The notes beneath the pieces were generated by a model, which was not told where the DNA came from, made no database searches, and worked only from the letters and a program-made list of their open reading frames with translations. DNA of 64,000 nucleotides from Calditerrivibrio nitroreducens DSM 19672. Lineage in GTDB: Bacteria; Chrysiogenota; Deferribacteres; Deferribacterales; Calditerrivibrionaceae. Shown piece after piece: positions 26,158-35,512 of this stretch (position 1 is its first letter; each line of letters starts with the position of its first letter). Location: NCBI RefSeq assembly GCF_000183405.1, contig NC_014758.1, positions 434,001-498,000 on the forward strand, given 5' to 3'. The position numbers were made by a program, and so were the translations under genes.

Positions 26158-26853
26158 ATGGCATGCAAAATTCTGATAATTGATGACGATTATGAAATAC
26201 TCGATATGCTAAAGATTCTGTTGGAAGTGGAAGGGTATGAAGTGGATACCGCTTCCAATGGATTTACCGGGCTTGAAAAATTAAAAAAATCGTCTTATAA
26301 TCTTATATTGCTGGATCTAAACCTCCCAGATATTGCTGGTGAACAGTTATGTAAAGCCATCAGAAAAAATAGTGAACTCCCTATACTGATACTTTCCGCA
26401 AAAGAGAGTGTTACCGATAAGGTTTTGTGTCTTGAGTATGGTGCCGATGACTATATCACCAAACCTTTCCAAAATATAGAGCTTATTGCCAGAATAAAAG
26501 CTATATTGAGGCGTTGCGCATGCAATTATGGTACGGAGGAAGAGCATACCAGTATCCTGTATTATAAAAATTTTATCATAGATGTAGAGAATATGATTGT
26601 CAAAAGGGATGATGAAGTTATTAATTTTACACCAAAAGAGTTTGAAATCTTCCTTTATCTGGTGAGAAATAAAGGGAAAATTGTATCAAGAGATAAGATG
26701 ATCAATGAACTATGGGGCAAAGACAATCTATACAAATGGTCCAGAAGCATAGATGTTCATATTCAACATATAAGGCAGAAGATTGAGAAAAACAGTAAAG
26801 GGCATCTGTACCTTAAAACTATTTCTGGAGTGGGATACAAGCTGGAAGAATGA
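26158..26853 (+). CDS. OmpR/PhoB-family response regulator
   Basis: 231 residues. The receiver domain (1-115) has the acidic pair in LIIDDDYE, phosphoacceptor D53 in LLDLNLPD and the lysine in DYITKPF. A winged helix-turn-helix DNA-binding domain (about 135-231) contains FTPKEFEIFLYLVRNKG and SVDVHIQHIR-like RSIDVHIQHIRQKI. It is phosphorylated by the kinase that overlaps it by 4 bases. The start lies directly behind a -10 box. Confidence 0.94.
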   Translation: MACKILIIDDDYEILDMLKILLEVEGYEVDTASNGFTGLEKLKKSSYNLILLDLNLPDIAGEQLCKAIRKNSELPILILSAKESVTDKVLCLEYGADDYITKPFQNIELIARIKAILRRCACNYGTEEEHTSILYYKNFIIDVENMIVKRDDEVINFTPKEFEIFLYLVRNKGKIVSRDKMINELWGKDNLYKWSRSIDVHIQHIRQKIEKNSKGHLYLKTISGVGYKLEE

Positions 26854-28382
26854 CACTGATAAAGAAGTTTGTCATATACCTCTCGATTGTTACGATTCTT
26901 ATCATCTCACCATTGATAATGATAATATGGCATTACCAGAGGGAGCTGCTTTTAAATCAGGCGAAGATCCAGGCGGAAACACTTTTTAAAATGATCGTAA
27001 TTACAAGACAATGGGTGGCTGAAAATAGAGGGAGGATAGAGCCAGTTCCTGCCGTTGCCACAAAAGAGATTTCTGAATATGCCAAGAAGATGGCTAATTT
27101 TAAATTCCACATTACAAGCGATGTTTTGGTAAATCCGGAAAATGCACCTGATGAATTTGAAAAGAAAGCCTTAAAGTATTTTAAGGAAGGGGAAAAAGAA
27201 TTTTCTGAGATTATTGAATATCCAAATGCCGGTACGGTCTTCAGATATATGGCTCCGCTTCATATTAATGAATCCTGCATGGGCTGCCATTACTACCAGG
27301 GGTATAAGATAGGGGATGTTAGGGGTGGGATTTCTGTTTTTATACCGATAAATTCGTTGAAAGAGACGATTTTACTTAATAATAAAATGTTTTATATGTT
27401 TGGATTTATAACGTTTACCAGTATTATATTAACTGTGACCATACTTGTGAATAATCTTGTTTTAAGGCATATAAAGACCTTAGCAGATGCATCAAACGAA
27501 GTGATTAAAAACAATTACGATTTGAAGACAGAAATAAAAACTGGTGATGAGATAGAGTCTCTATCTAAAGCATTTGATAAGATGGTGGATACAATAGCAA
27601 AAAATGAGGAACTGTTGAAGGCGAAATTAAAAGAGGCCATTAGCAACTATGTAGCCACCTATGAGGAGCTAAAACAGAAAAATGAAAAGCTTCTCACACT
27701 TAACAAAATGAAAACAGATATTATAGATACAATGGCCCATGACTTTAGAACGCCGATGACGAAGATCCTGTCCTATTCAGAAATGCTGAAGGATCCAAAA
27801 TTTATGTCAGATCCAATGATGATCGAAAAAGCTATCTCTGTAATTTATAATAATATCAATATAATGAAAAATTCTCTGGATCAGATTCTTATTTTATCAA
27901 AGCTTGAGTATTCAGATATATCTGTTGAATTTGAAGAGGTACCTCTGAAAGATTTTGTAATAGATATCGTAAGTTTTTTCGATAAAGAGATTGACGAGAA
28001 GAGACTTAATTTGACGGTAGATATCGATAATAATTTGACGGTTAAAGCTGATAGGAATATACTTAGTAGCCTTTTAAAAAATTTAATTTCCAATGCAATA
28101 AAATATAATAAAATAGATGGTGAAATTATCATTTCTGCCAGAAGTAACACTGAAGAGGTAATATTTGAAGTGTACGACTCTGGTTTAGGGATAAAATCTG
28201 ATGAGCTGGACAAAATATTTAATAGGTTTTTTAGGGGTAGCAACGTCAAAAATAATTTTCAGGGGACAGGGCTTGGAATGTCGATAGTGTATCAGGCCGC
28301 CAGAAGACTTGGGTGGGATATTCGGGTAGAAAGTGAAGAGGGTGTATACACGAAAGTCACACTATTTATTCCAATTCGATGA
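26850..28382 (+). CDS. Sensor histidine kinase with DUF3365 heme-type sensor
   Basis: 510 residues. Spans at about 5-25 and 175-200 enclose a periplasmic DUF3365-type domain with CMGCH (C143, C146, H147), a c-type heme motif. A HAMP domain (about 200-255), coiled coil, HisKA domain with H297 in TMAHDFRTPM, and HATPase domain (NLISNAIKYN, DSGLGIKSDE, GTGLGMSIV) follow. It shares its sensor type with the chemoreceptor at 13611. The ATGA start overlap with the response regulator shows the pair is translated together. Redox or gas sensing is inferred. Confidence 0.92.
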   Translation: MTLIKKFVIYLSIVTILIISPLIMIIWHYQRELLLNQAKIQAETLFKMIVITRQWVAENRGRIEPVPAVATKEISEYAKKMANFKFHITSDVLVNPENAPDEFEKKALKYFKEGEKEFSEIIEYPNAGTVFRYMAPLHINESCMGCHYYQGYKIGDVRGGISVFIPINSLKETILLNNKMFYMFGFITFTSIILTVTILVNNLVLRHIKTLADASNEVIKNNYDLKTEIKTGDEIESLSKAFDKMVDTIAKNEELLKAKLKEAISNYVATYEELKQKNEKLLTLNKMKTDIIDTMAHDFRTPMTKILSYSEMLKDPKFMSDPMMIEKAISVIYNNINIMKNSLDQILILSKLEYSDISVEFEEVPLKDFVIDIVSFFDKEIDEKRLNLTVDIDNNLTVKADRNILSSLLKNLISNAIKYNKIDGEIIISARSNTEEVIFEVYDSGLGIKSDELDKIFNRFFRGSNVKNNFQGTGLGMSIVYQAARRLGWDIRVESEEGVYTKVTLFIPIR

Positions 28383-28398
28383 GTAGCTGGGGGGATAT

Positions 28399-28893
28399 TT
28401 AATTACGCAGTTTTTCTATCATATCTTTGTCTACAGTAATACGAGGTTGTAAAGCTAATGTTTTAAGAAGTATCGATACTCTGCCTTTAGAATCAAGTTC
28501 CTCCTGAAAAATACCTATGAAATCTTTAAAAGGTCCATCTTTGATCAGTATAGTGTCTCCTTTCTTAAACTCTTCACTTTTGGTATCTATAAAACCATCC
28601 ACCATCTTAGATTTTATCGTATCTATTATTTCGATGGGAACTACAGTTGGATTACTGCCCCCCACCAATCTCCTGATACCCTGGGTATACCTTATTATTC
28701 TTAGATGTATATTCAAATCAGCCTTTACAAATATATAGCATGGAAAGAGAGGCTCAATGACTTCTTTCTTCATGTTTCTGACATTTTTAGTTTTTTTTAT
28801 CTTAGGATTCAGCACTTCAAGTCCAGCCTCCGTCAACAATTGTTCTAAAAAGTCTTCTTTTTTGACTTTTGTGTAAATGAGATACCAATTCAA
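28399..28893 (-). CDS. NusG paralogue (RfaH/LoaP/UpxY type)
   Basis: 164 residues: NGN domain (1-95) with WYLIYTKVKKEDFLEQLL and EPLFPCYIFVKADL, and a C-terminal KOW domain with KGDTILIKDGPFKDFIGIF. Compared with housekeeping NusG it has the divergent NGN seen in specialised antiterminators, which usually act on one long operon. Here it lies 21 bases downstream of lolA and no long surface-polysaccharide operon follows in the window, so its target is unknown. It converges with the histidine kinase gene. Confidence 0.87.
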   Translation of the reverse strand: MNWYLIYTKVKKEDFLEQLLTEAGLEVLNPKIKKTKNVRNMKKEVIEPLFPCYIFVKADLNIHLRIIRYTQGIRRLVGGSNPTVVPIEIIDTIKSKMVDGFIDTKSEEFKKGDTILIKDGPFKDFIGIFQEELDSKGRVSILLKTLALQPRITVDKDMIEKLRN

Positions 28894-28913
28894 TGAAACC
28901 CTCCAGGTGAATA

Positions 28914-29543
28914 TTAATACTTAAATATCTGTGCGTCAGCTGGGTGTTTTACTTTAAAAACGTCTAAACTTATATCTTTATTTATCTCGACATTGTTAAA
29001 TTCTATTTCAGAAATGTTTCCATTTATATCTTCGCTATGGATACCTTTTATATTATTTTTGCTGTCCAGAAGCAACATTATATATTTCAATCCTATATCC
29101 TGCTTCGGTTTTAGCTGTATCTGGGTTTTGCCATTTACGACGATATCAAAATTATTTTCGATCTCTTTGAAATTAAATAAGACGGTAAGTATGATATTTG
29201 CCTCACGGGAAGAGTTTTTATTTTGGATAATTACCTGGTTTGTGGAGCTATCATAGTATTCCATCCCTTTTTTATCAAAAAGGTAGTATTGTTTATAGGG
29301 GTAATTGTAATCCCAGAGAGCTTTTTCACCTGCTACCAGATATAATTTTCCTTTGTATACTTCCTCAGGGAAATTTTTGATTTTGGTGGTTTGGGTAAAA
29401 TCTGCTGTGATTTTTTGAATATTTTTAAGTCGTTCCACGACTGATTTATTATTGTTTGTTGCTTTTGTGCTTTTTTTTGGTGCTCCTAAAGCTATAGTAA
29501 AAATAGATAAGAGGATTAAAGTAATTAAAAGAAACTTTCTCAA
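28914..29543 (-). CDS. lolA: Outer-membrane lipoprotein carrier LolA
   Basis: 209 residues with a signal peptide (MRKFLLITLILLSIFTIALG, cleavage near 20). The body has KITADFTQTTKIKN, YKGKLYLVAGEKALWDYNYP and YKQYYLFDKKGMEYYD, the LolA pattern. It carries lipoproteins from LolCDE in the inner membrane across the periplasm. Its presence shows a diderm envelope. It is the first gene of a two-gene unit with the NusG paralogue. Confidence 0.88.
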   Translation of the reverse strand: MRKFLLITLILLSIFTIALGAPKKSTKATNNNKSVVERLKNIQKITADFTQTTKIKNFPEEVYKGKLYLVAGEKALWDYNYPYKQYYLFDKKGMEYYDSSTNQVIIQNKNSSREANIILTVLFNFKEIENNFDIVVNGKTQIQLKPKQDIGLKYIMLLLDSKNNIKGIHSEDINGNISEIEFNNVEINKDISLDVFKVKHPADAQIFKY

Positions 29544-29609
29544 TTTTTACCTCCAAAACTGGTTGCTTTTTTTATAAAACAATATAGTATAAAAGTAAAG
29601 GTGAAAAAT

Positions 29610-29948
29610 ATGAATATACTGTTTGTGGAAGACGAAGAGATATTCTATCCTTTGATGGATATGTTGTCTAAAAAATTTTCTTTCAGATTGTTTATAGCCG
29701 GTAATCTGGAAATGGCGAAAAAAACGGTTGAAGCGGAAGAATTGCATCTGGTAATAATAGATTATGAACTGCCAGATGGGAAAGGTGATGAACTAAACAT
29801 CTACATAAAGGAAAACTTTCCAAATATAAAAACTGCAATCTCCTCTGGACATGGGGAGACATTGAGACACCTTGTGGGGTATGATTATACAGTGGATAAG
29901 TCTGATTTAATAAATTTTATTAAGGAAATAGTTAAAATCAACAAATGA
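29610..29948 (+). CDS. Stand-alone response-regulator receiver domain
   Basis: 112 residues from ATG 29610, with AAAGGTG upstream; a GTG at 29601 is an alternative. It has an acidic VEDEE motif (6-10), phosphoacceptor D51 in VIIDYELPDG, and K97 in TVDKSDL. No output domain is present, so it should act by protein contact, like CheY or Spo0F. It lies divergent from lolA and overlaps the next small gene by 4 bases. Its kinase is not evident; the orphan relation is open. Confidence 0.85.
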   Translation: MNILFVEDEEIFYPLMDMLSKKFSFRLFIAGNLEMAKKTVEAEELHLVIIDYELPDGKGDELNIYIKENFPNIKTAISSGHGETLRHLVGYDYTVDKSDLINFIKEIVKINK

Positions 29949-30127
29949 GTCAGGGGAAAAAAGTAAACTGTTTTGAATGTCAATACCTTGCAATAACCTG
30001 GGACAAAAATTTTCCGTATGCCTGTAAAAGATTGGGTTTCAAAAGTAAACTACTACCCTCCTTACAGGTCAAAAAAGATTCAAAGATGGAATGTCAATTT
30101 TTTGAGAAGAAGGTGAAGAATGGTTGA
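29945..30127 (+). CDS. Small cysteine-containing protein, probably metal-binding
   Basis: 60 residues with CFECQYL (C9, C12), YACKRLGFKSKLLPS (C27) and MECQFFEKK (C50), a pattern that could bind zinc or an Fe-S cluster. The family occurs as short proteins in several anaerobes, but I do not know its role. Its start overlaps the receiver stop by 4 bases and its stop overlaps the start of pepD by 8 bases, so the three form a coupled unit. Confidence 0.7.
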   Translation: MSQGKKVNCFECQYLAITWDKNFPYACKRLGFKSKLLPSLQVKKDSKMECQFFEKKVKNG

Positions 30128-31496
30128 TAAAGTTCTAAACTACTTTTATAAGATATCATCTATACCGAGATGCTCCAAAAATGAGGATAAAATAATTAAA
30201 TTTATACAGGATTGGGCAATATCATCGGGGTATAGTCATAAAACAGATGAGTTGGGTAATACCATTGTGGTTTCAGGTGATAAGGTTAGAATAATTCTTC
30301 AATCCCATGTTGATATGGTTTGCGAGAAAAGAGATAATTGTTTACACGATTTCAAGATAGACCCTATTCCTATAAAAAATGATGGATTGTTTATCTATTC
30401 AGATGGGACAAGTCTGGGTGCGGATAATGGCATCGGCATGGCTCTATCTATGTTTATGATGGATTATTTCAGAACGGAGAGGGATGATATTGCATTACTT
30501 TTTACTGTTGACGAGGAGACAGGTTTAAATGGAGCAAAGGGGGTTGAACCTGCTTTTCTGGATGCAGAATATCTAATAAATTTAGACTCTGAAGCTGATG
30601 ATACTGTAATTGTGGGTTGTGCTGGTGGTACGGATATGATTATTACAAGGGATCTCAATAAAAAAACTGATTCAGTTGTGGGAAGAGCCATGAGAATATC
30701 TGTGTCAGGTTTTTCTGGGGGTCATTCAGGTGTAGATATCGATAAAGGTTTTGGAAATGCTATAAAGGTTTTGATTGAGCTTTTGTGTGGTCTTAAAATA
30801 TTTGATATTTCTAATATACGTGGAGGTACAGCCCATAATGCTATACCACGTTTTGCTGAAGCGGTTGTTTTTACAGATTTAGATATTGATACAATTAGAG
30901 AGCATTTTTATAGTTTAACTTCAAAATATACCAGAGATACTCCATTTGTGGAAATATCCATTTATAACGAGAAGGTATCTTCTGTTTACGATATGAGAGA
31001 AATTATACCATCAATTGCACGACTAAATCATGGTGTGGTCACAAGACTTGATGACAGATTCTGGAATGGGGTGGAATCTTCATCAAACCTGGCGAAAATA
31101 GAGGTGATTGAAGGTGTGGATAAGGTAAAAGTGGTGGAGAGTCTCAGGAGCTCCTCAGAGGTAGCTATGGATAATTTAAAAAAGCTGTTGGAGAAGGAAC
31201 TTAATGGTTTTAATTTTTTTTACTGCTGTGACTATCCGGGTTGGAAACCGGATATAGATTCTGTGTTGTTGAAAAAAACCGTTGACATTTACAAAAAGCT
31301 TTTCAGTCTGCCCCCGAAGGTGGAGGTGATCCATGCAGGGCTTGAATGTGGTATATTAAAGGGGAAGAATGAAAAGCTTGAGATTATCTCCATTGGTCCA
31401 AATATTTATTCCCCCCACAGCCCTGATGAAAGGCTTGAAATCAGCTCTGTGGATAAGATCGCAAAATTTTTAAACAGGTTGTTGGCAGATTTATAG
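30120..31496 (+). CDS. pepD: Aminoacyl-histidine dipeptidase (M20 family)
   Basis: 458 residues, a length close to PepD (about 485). Metal-binding segments of the M20 family are visible: LQSHVDMV (His, Asp), DGTSLGADNGIGMALSM (Asp), TVDEETGLNGAKGV (catalytic Glu pair), and the C-terminal GLECGILKG with the last ligand region. A dimerisation domain lies between about 190 and 360. It hydrolyses X-His dipeptides such as carnosine-type substrates and other small peptides in the cytoplasm. Confidence 0.9.
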   Translation: MVDKVLNYFYKISSIPRCSKNEDKIIKFIQDWAISSGYSHKTDELGNTIVVSGDKVRIILQSHVDMVCEKRDNCLHDFKIDPIPIKNDGLFIYSDGTSLGADNGIGMALSMFMMDYFRTERDDIALLFTVDEETGLNGAKGVEPAFLDAEYLINLDSEADDTVIVGCAGGTDMIITRDLNKKTDSVVGRAMRISVSGFSGGHSGVDIDKGFGNAIKVLIELLCGLKIFDISNIRGGTAHNAIPRFAEAVVFTDLDIDTIREHFYSLTSKYTRDTPFVEISIYNEKVSSVYDMREIIPSIARLNHGVVTRLDDRFWNGVESSSNLAKIEVIEGVDKVKVVESLRSSSEVAMDNLKKLLEKELNGFNFFYCCDYPGWKPDIDSVLLKKTVDIYKKLFSLPPKVEVIHAGLECGILKGKNEKLEIISIGPNIYSPHSPDERLEISSVDKIAKFLNRLLADL

Positions 31497-31515
31497 AATA
31501 ACTGGTGGTTATAGT

Positions 31516-33504
31516 ATGCACAATGAATCGATTTTAATGATTCTTATATTTCTGGGCTCATCGGTGGTTATTACCTACTTCCTTACAAAGCTTAAGATTC
31601 ATCCAATTATCGGTTTTATCATCACCGGGGCTTTTATTGGACCTAATGGATTTAAGATAGTAAGTGATTCCACCACTGTGGAAACAATCTCTGAAATAGG
31701 AGTAATTTTACTACTTTTCACACTTGGTCTTGAATTCTCCATAGAAAAATTGATGAGGCTAAAAAAATATGTGTTTGTGGGGGGGCTTTATCAGGTAACA
31801 GGAACGTTTATTCTTTTTTGCCTGTTGGGTTATTTTTTCTTTAATTCGTTAAAAGTTTCTGTAATCCTTGGTATTTTGACAGCTTTGAGCAGTACTGCTA
31901 TCGTGCTTAAACTTATTTCAGAAAAAGGTTTAGTCGATTCACCTTTAGGAAAAATGGGGATAGGGATTTTACTTTTTCAGGATATCATGGTGGTGCCGAT
32001 AATGATCATTGTACCATTATTTGCATCTAAAGAGATAGTTTTTGTGGATATACTTTTGAAGGTGTTTAAGTCTTTTTTCATCGGTGGTGTAGTTTTTTTT
32101 GTTTCGAAATACGCCACAAACTTTATTCTATCAAAAGTGGTGAAACTAAGGGTGAGGGAGATATTTATTCTGTCTATTATTGTAATAAGCCTTGGTATGG
32201 CTTACCTCACGGGGAGTCTTGGTATTTCTATGTCTATGGGGGCATTCCTCGCCGGAGTTGTTCTGGCAGATTCTATATATACTCATCAGATAATTGCAGA
32301 TATCCAACCTTTTAAGGATAGCTTTCTGGCGGTGTTTTTTATATCTATAGGGCTCTTAACGGATCCACTTTTCATCATCAAAAATTTTCAGAGTATACTG
32401 ATTTTTGTTGCTTCTTTGATAATCATTAAGGGGTTGATAATATTTTTCGTTTCAAATGGGATATTAAAGTCACCTAAGGTATCTTTTAGGCTTGCTATTT
32501 CTTTATTTCAGGTTGGAGAGTTTTCTTTTGTGGTGGCGGCTTTGTCTTACAGCTTGAAGATAATAGATGAACATTTTTACCAGCTTTTTCTTGCGGGTTC
32601 GGTTTTTTCTATGATTTTGACCCCTTTTGGGTTCAAATATGGGTATAAACTTTACGATATAATCTTTAGGAAAACAAAAGATGTCAATATTAAAGAGTAT
32701 GATACAGATGATTTAAAAGATCATGTGGTAATAATTGGTTATGGTTTAAATGGAAGAAATTTAAGCCATGTTTTGAAAGAGACAGATATAAGATATATTA
32801 TTTGTGAGATGAACATAAATACAGTAAGGGAAATGGCTAAAAAAGGGGAGCCTATCATATTTGGTGATGCCACTAAAGAGGAGATCTTACATGTATTGGG
32901 TGTGGAAAAAGCAAGAGTGGTGGTTATTGCCATATCTGACCCTGAAGCCACAAAGAGGATAGTAAAGCTTACTAAAAATATAAGGGAAGATATTTGTGTA
33001 TTGGTTAGAACAAGGTATGTGGCTGAAGTGGAAATGTTTAGAAGATTGGGGGCGGATGAAATAATTCCGGAGGAGTTTGAAACTTCCATAGAGATCTTTT
33101 CTCGTGTATTGATGAGGTATAATGTACCTGTGAATATTATTCATCTACTTGTTAATAAAATTAGAGAAAATAACTACGAATCTCTTCGGACTATTGATAT
33201 ACAGCCAAAAAAGATTTATTCGAAGGGATCAGAAGATATCTTAATAAATGTTGTTACTTATAAGATACTTCCAGAAAGTGAACTTGTGTCTAAATCTCTA
33301 AAAGATATCGATTTACGGAAAAACACAGGAGCAAGCGTCATCGCTATCAAGCGGGGTGAGACTGTTATTCAAAGCCCCACCGCTGAGGAGAAACTTCAAT
33401 CTGGGGATATTATATATATAACAGGCACAAAGGAAGTGGTGGATGGAGCCGTGGAATTTTTAAATAGGATAAACATAGAATATATCAACGGGTCAGCGAC
33501 TTAA
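31516..33504 (+). CDS. CPA2-family cation/proton antiporter with TrkA domains (KefB/KefC type)
   Basis: 662 residues. About 12 membrane spans occupy 1-385, with GFIITGAFIGPNGF and SSTAIVLKLISEKG typical of CPA2 exchangers. A TrkA-N (RCK) domain (about 400-515) has the full Rossmann motif VVIIGYGLNGRNLS and GDATKEEILHVLGV. A TrkA-C domain (about 570-655) ends the protein. It probably exports K+ or Na+ in exchange for H+ under nucleotide control. Confidence 0.9.
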   Translation: MHNESILMILIFLGSSVVITYFLTKLKIHPIIGFIITGAFIGPNGFKIVSDSTTVETISEIGVILLLFTLGLEFSIEKLMRLKKYVFVGGLYQVTGTFILFCLLGYFFFNSLKVSVILGILTALSSTAIVLKLISEKGLVDSPLGKMGIGILLFQDIMVVPIMIIVPLFASKEIVFVDILLKVFKSFFIGGVVFFVSKYATNFILSKVVKLRVREIFILSIIVISLGMAYLTGSLGISMSMGAFLAGVVLADSIYTHQIIADIQPFKDSFLAVFFISIGLLTDPLFIIKNFQSILIFVASLIIIKGLIIFFVSNGILKSPKVSFRLAISLFQVGEFSFVVAALSYSLKIIDEHFYQLFLAGSVFSMILTPFGFKYGYKLYDIIFRKTKDVNIKEYDTDDLKDHVVIIGYGLNGRNLSHVLKETDIRYIICEMNINTVREMAKKGEPIIFGDATKEEILHVLGVEKARVVVIAISDPEATKRIVKLTKNIREDICVLVRTRYVAEVEMFRRLGADEIIPEEFETSIEIFSRVLMRYNVPVNIIHLLVNKIRENNYESLRTIDIQPKKIYSKGSEDILINVVTYKILPESELVSKSLKDIDLRKNTGASVIAIKRGETVIQSPTAEEKLQSGDIIYITGTKEVVDGAVEFLNRINIEYINGSAT

Positions 33505-33523
33505 TTCTGTAAATAAAAAACTC

Positions 33524-33552
33524 TTGAAAAAAATAGATGTTTGATTTATTAT
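33524..33552 (+). promoter_or_regulatory. Promoter of the ABC importer and smc unit
   Basis: TTGAAA (33524-33529), a 17-base spacer and TATTAT (33547-33552), about 35 bases before the ATG at 33587, which has CAGGAGGA in front of it. Confidence 0.6.
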
Positions 33553-33586
33553 TCAATGTTAAATAAAAATGAACTCAGGAGGATAT

Positions 33587-34540
33587 ATGAAGAGGATTCT
33601 GTTTGGTATGCTTATCGCTGTTATGTTTGTTGCACCATCTTTTGGCAAGGTTATACAAATTGGTATTACACAGATTGTGGAACACCCTGCGCTTGATGCA
33701 TGCAGAAAAGGAGTAATCGATAAGCTGAAAGAGCTTGGTTATGAAGAAGGGAAAAATGTAAAATTTGATATTCAGATTGCTCAGGGTAATATAGCCACGG
33801 CCAATCAGATTGCTAAAAAATTTGTTGGTGATAAAAAGGATTTAATAGTTGCGATTGCTACACCTTCAGCACAGGCGGTGGCAAATCTAACTAAAAATAT
33901 CCCTATAGTGATCTCCGCCATTACAGATCCTGTTGGTGCCAAACTGGTAAAGTCTCTTGAAAAACCTGGCGGAAATATAACCGGAACCACCGATATGAGT
34001 CCTGTAAAAGAACAGATTGCTCTTTTTGATAAGCTTAATATCTCTGTAAAAAGGTTGGGGGTAATCTATAACTCTGGAGAAGCAAACAGCAGAACACTCG
34101 TAAATATATTAAAAGCTGTGGCAAAGCAGAGGGGGATTATGGTGGTGGAAGCTACCGTAACAAATAGCAGTGGTGTTCTAATGGCTGCAAAATCCCTGGT
34201 GGGTAAAGTTGATGGAATATATATACCCACAGACAATACAGTAGTATCCGCTCTTGAATCTGTAATACAGGTATCTTTCGATAACAAGATTCCTGTAATA
34301 ACAGGTGATACAGATTCAGTAGTGAGGGGTGCTCTGGCTTCCCTTGGTATGGATTACTACAAACTTGGTCTACAAACAGGGGTAATTGTTTCAAGGATAT
34401 TAAAAGGTGAAAAGCCAGCAAACATACCTGTGGAAACATTGAAAGATTTAGATCTTTTTATAAATGAGTCAACTGCTCAAAAATTGGGCATTAAAATAGA
34501 TCCAGAGCTTTTGAAATCTGCCAAAAAAGTTATTAAATAG
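33587..34540 (+). CDS. ABC importer substrate-binding protein (TrpX-like, PF04392 type)
   Basis: 317 residues from ATG 33587 with AGGAGG upstream. A signal peptide (MKRILFGMLIAVMFVAPSFG) is followed by VIQIGITQIVEHPALDACRKG, the start of the two-lobed binding fold of the TrpX/ABC_sub_bind family. Relatives bind tryptophan, tyrosine or other small molecules; the ligand is not settled here. It is followed by a hairpin, then permease and ATPase genes. Confidence 0.88.
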   Translation: MKRILFGMLIAVMFVAPSFGKVIQIGITQIVEHPALDACRKGVIDKLKELGYEEGKNVKFDIQIAQGNIATANQIAKKFVGDKKDLIVAIATPSAQAVANLTKNIPIVISAITDPVGAKLVKSLEKPGGNITGTTDMSPVKEQIALFDKLNISVKRLGVIYNSGEANSRTLVNILKAVAKQRGIMVVEATVTNSSGVLMAAKSLVGKVDGIYIPTDNTVVSALESVIQVSFDNKIPVITGDTDSVVRGALASLGMDYYKLGLQTGVIVSRILKGEKPANIPVETLKDLDLFINESTAQKLGIKIDPELLKSAKKVIK

Positions 34541-34546
34541 TTTCTT

Positions 34547-34580
34547 CAGGTTGCGGTGGTATATCCTTTGCTGCAACCTG
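34547..34580 (+). promoter_or_regulatory. Intercistronic hairpin after the binding-protein gene
   Basis: CAGGTTGC (34547-34554) and GCAACCTG (34573-34580) form a perfect 8-bp stem with an 18-base loop. There is no T-run. Hairpins here often protect the binding-protein mRNA and lower downstream expression, giving more binding protein than permease. Confidence 0.55.
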
Positions 34581-34618
34581 TTTGAATCATATCAACTAAT
34601 AATATCTCGGGAGTTTGA

Positions 34619-35512
34619 ATGAGTTTTTATGCTTTTTTAGGTGCCATAGAGCAGGGGCTTGTTTACGGAATTATGGCACTTGGGGTTTATATAACATTTA
34701 GAATTCTGGATTTTCCTGATCTTTCCGTTGACGGTACTTTTCCTCTTGGTGCATCGGTGGTGGCGGTACTTATTGTACACGATATTAATCCTTATCTTTC
34801 CACAATAATTGCCTTTCTCGCTGGAGTAGTAGCCGGGATGATCACCGGAATTCTTAACACTAAACTTAAGATTCTAAATCTTTTATCAGGTATCTTGGTA
34901 ATGATAGCACTCTATTCTGTAAACATTAGAATAATGGGGCAGCCTAATACCTCATTATTGGGGTATGATACTATATTTACTCCTATAGAAGCATTTTTTG
35001 ATGCTGAAAGATATATGATTTCACCGGTGGTTTTTTTAGTTGTAATAATCTTTCTGGTGATAGCCATGACCTGGTTTTTCCACACCGATATCGGTTTGGG
35101 TATGAGGGGAACAGGTGATAATCCAAAGATGGTTAAGGCCCAAGGTATCAATAATAATTTTATGGTACTTTTGGGGCTTGCTTTTTCCAATGGTCTTGTG
35201 GCTTTATCTGGAGCATTGGTTGCCCAGAGCCAGGGTTCAGCAGATGTTAATATGGGGATAGGTACAATTGTGGCTGGTCTTGCCTCTGTTATACTTGGGG
35301 AGGCATTCTTAGAGGCAAGAACTGTTTTCCGGGGTGTTTTGGCTGTGGTATTGGGTTCGGTTGTTTATAGGTTTGCAATTGCTGTTGCCCTTTCTTTTAG
35401 AGTGGGTAGCTTTCAGCTTAATCCCTCGGATTTAAACCTTATTACAGCGATTATTGTTACATCAGCACTGGTATCACCTGGAATAAAAAAAGTTTTTAAG
35501 AGTAGATTATGA
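34619..35512 (+). CDS. ABC importer permease (TrpY-like, BPD_transp_2 type)
   Basis: 297 residues with about eight spans. LGVYITFRILDFPDLSVDG near residues 20-38 is characteristic of permeases that pair with TrpX-type binding proteins. TGDNPKMVKAQGINNNF (about 165-181) lies in the cytoplasmic loop that contacts the ATPase. Its stop overlaps the ATPase start by 4 bases. Confidence 0.9.
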   Translation: MSFYAFLGAIEQGLVYGIMALGVYITFRILDFPDLSVDGTFPLGASVVAVLIVHDINPYLSTIIAFLAGVVAGMITGILNTKLKILNLLSGILVMIALYSVNIRIMGQPNTSLLGYDTIFTPIEAFFDAERYMISPVVFLVVIIFLVIAMTWFFHTDIGLGMRGTGDNPKMVKAQGINNNFMVLLGLAFSNGLVALSGALVAQSQGSADVNMGIGTIVAGLASVILGEAFLEARTVFRGVLAVVLGSVVYRFAIAVALSFRVGSFQLNPSDLNLITAIIVTSALVSPGIKKVFKSRL

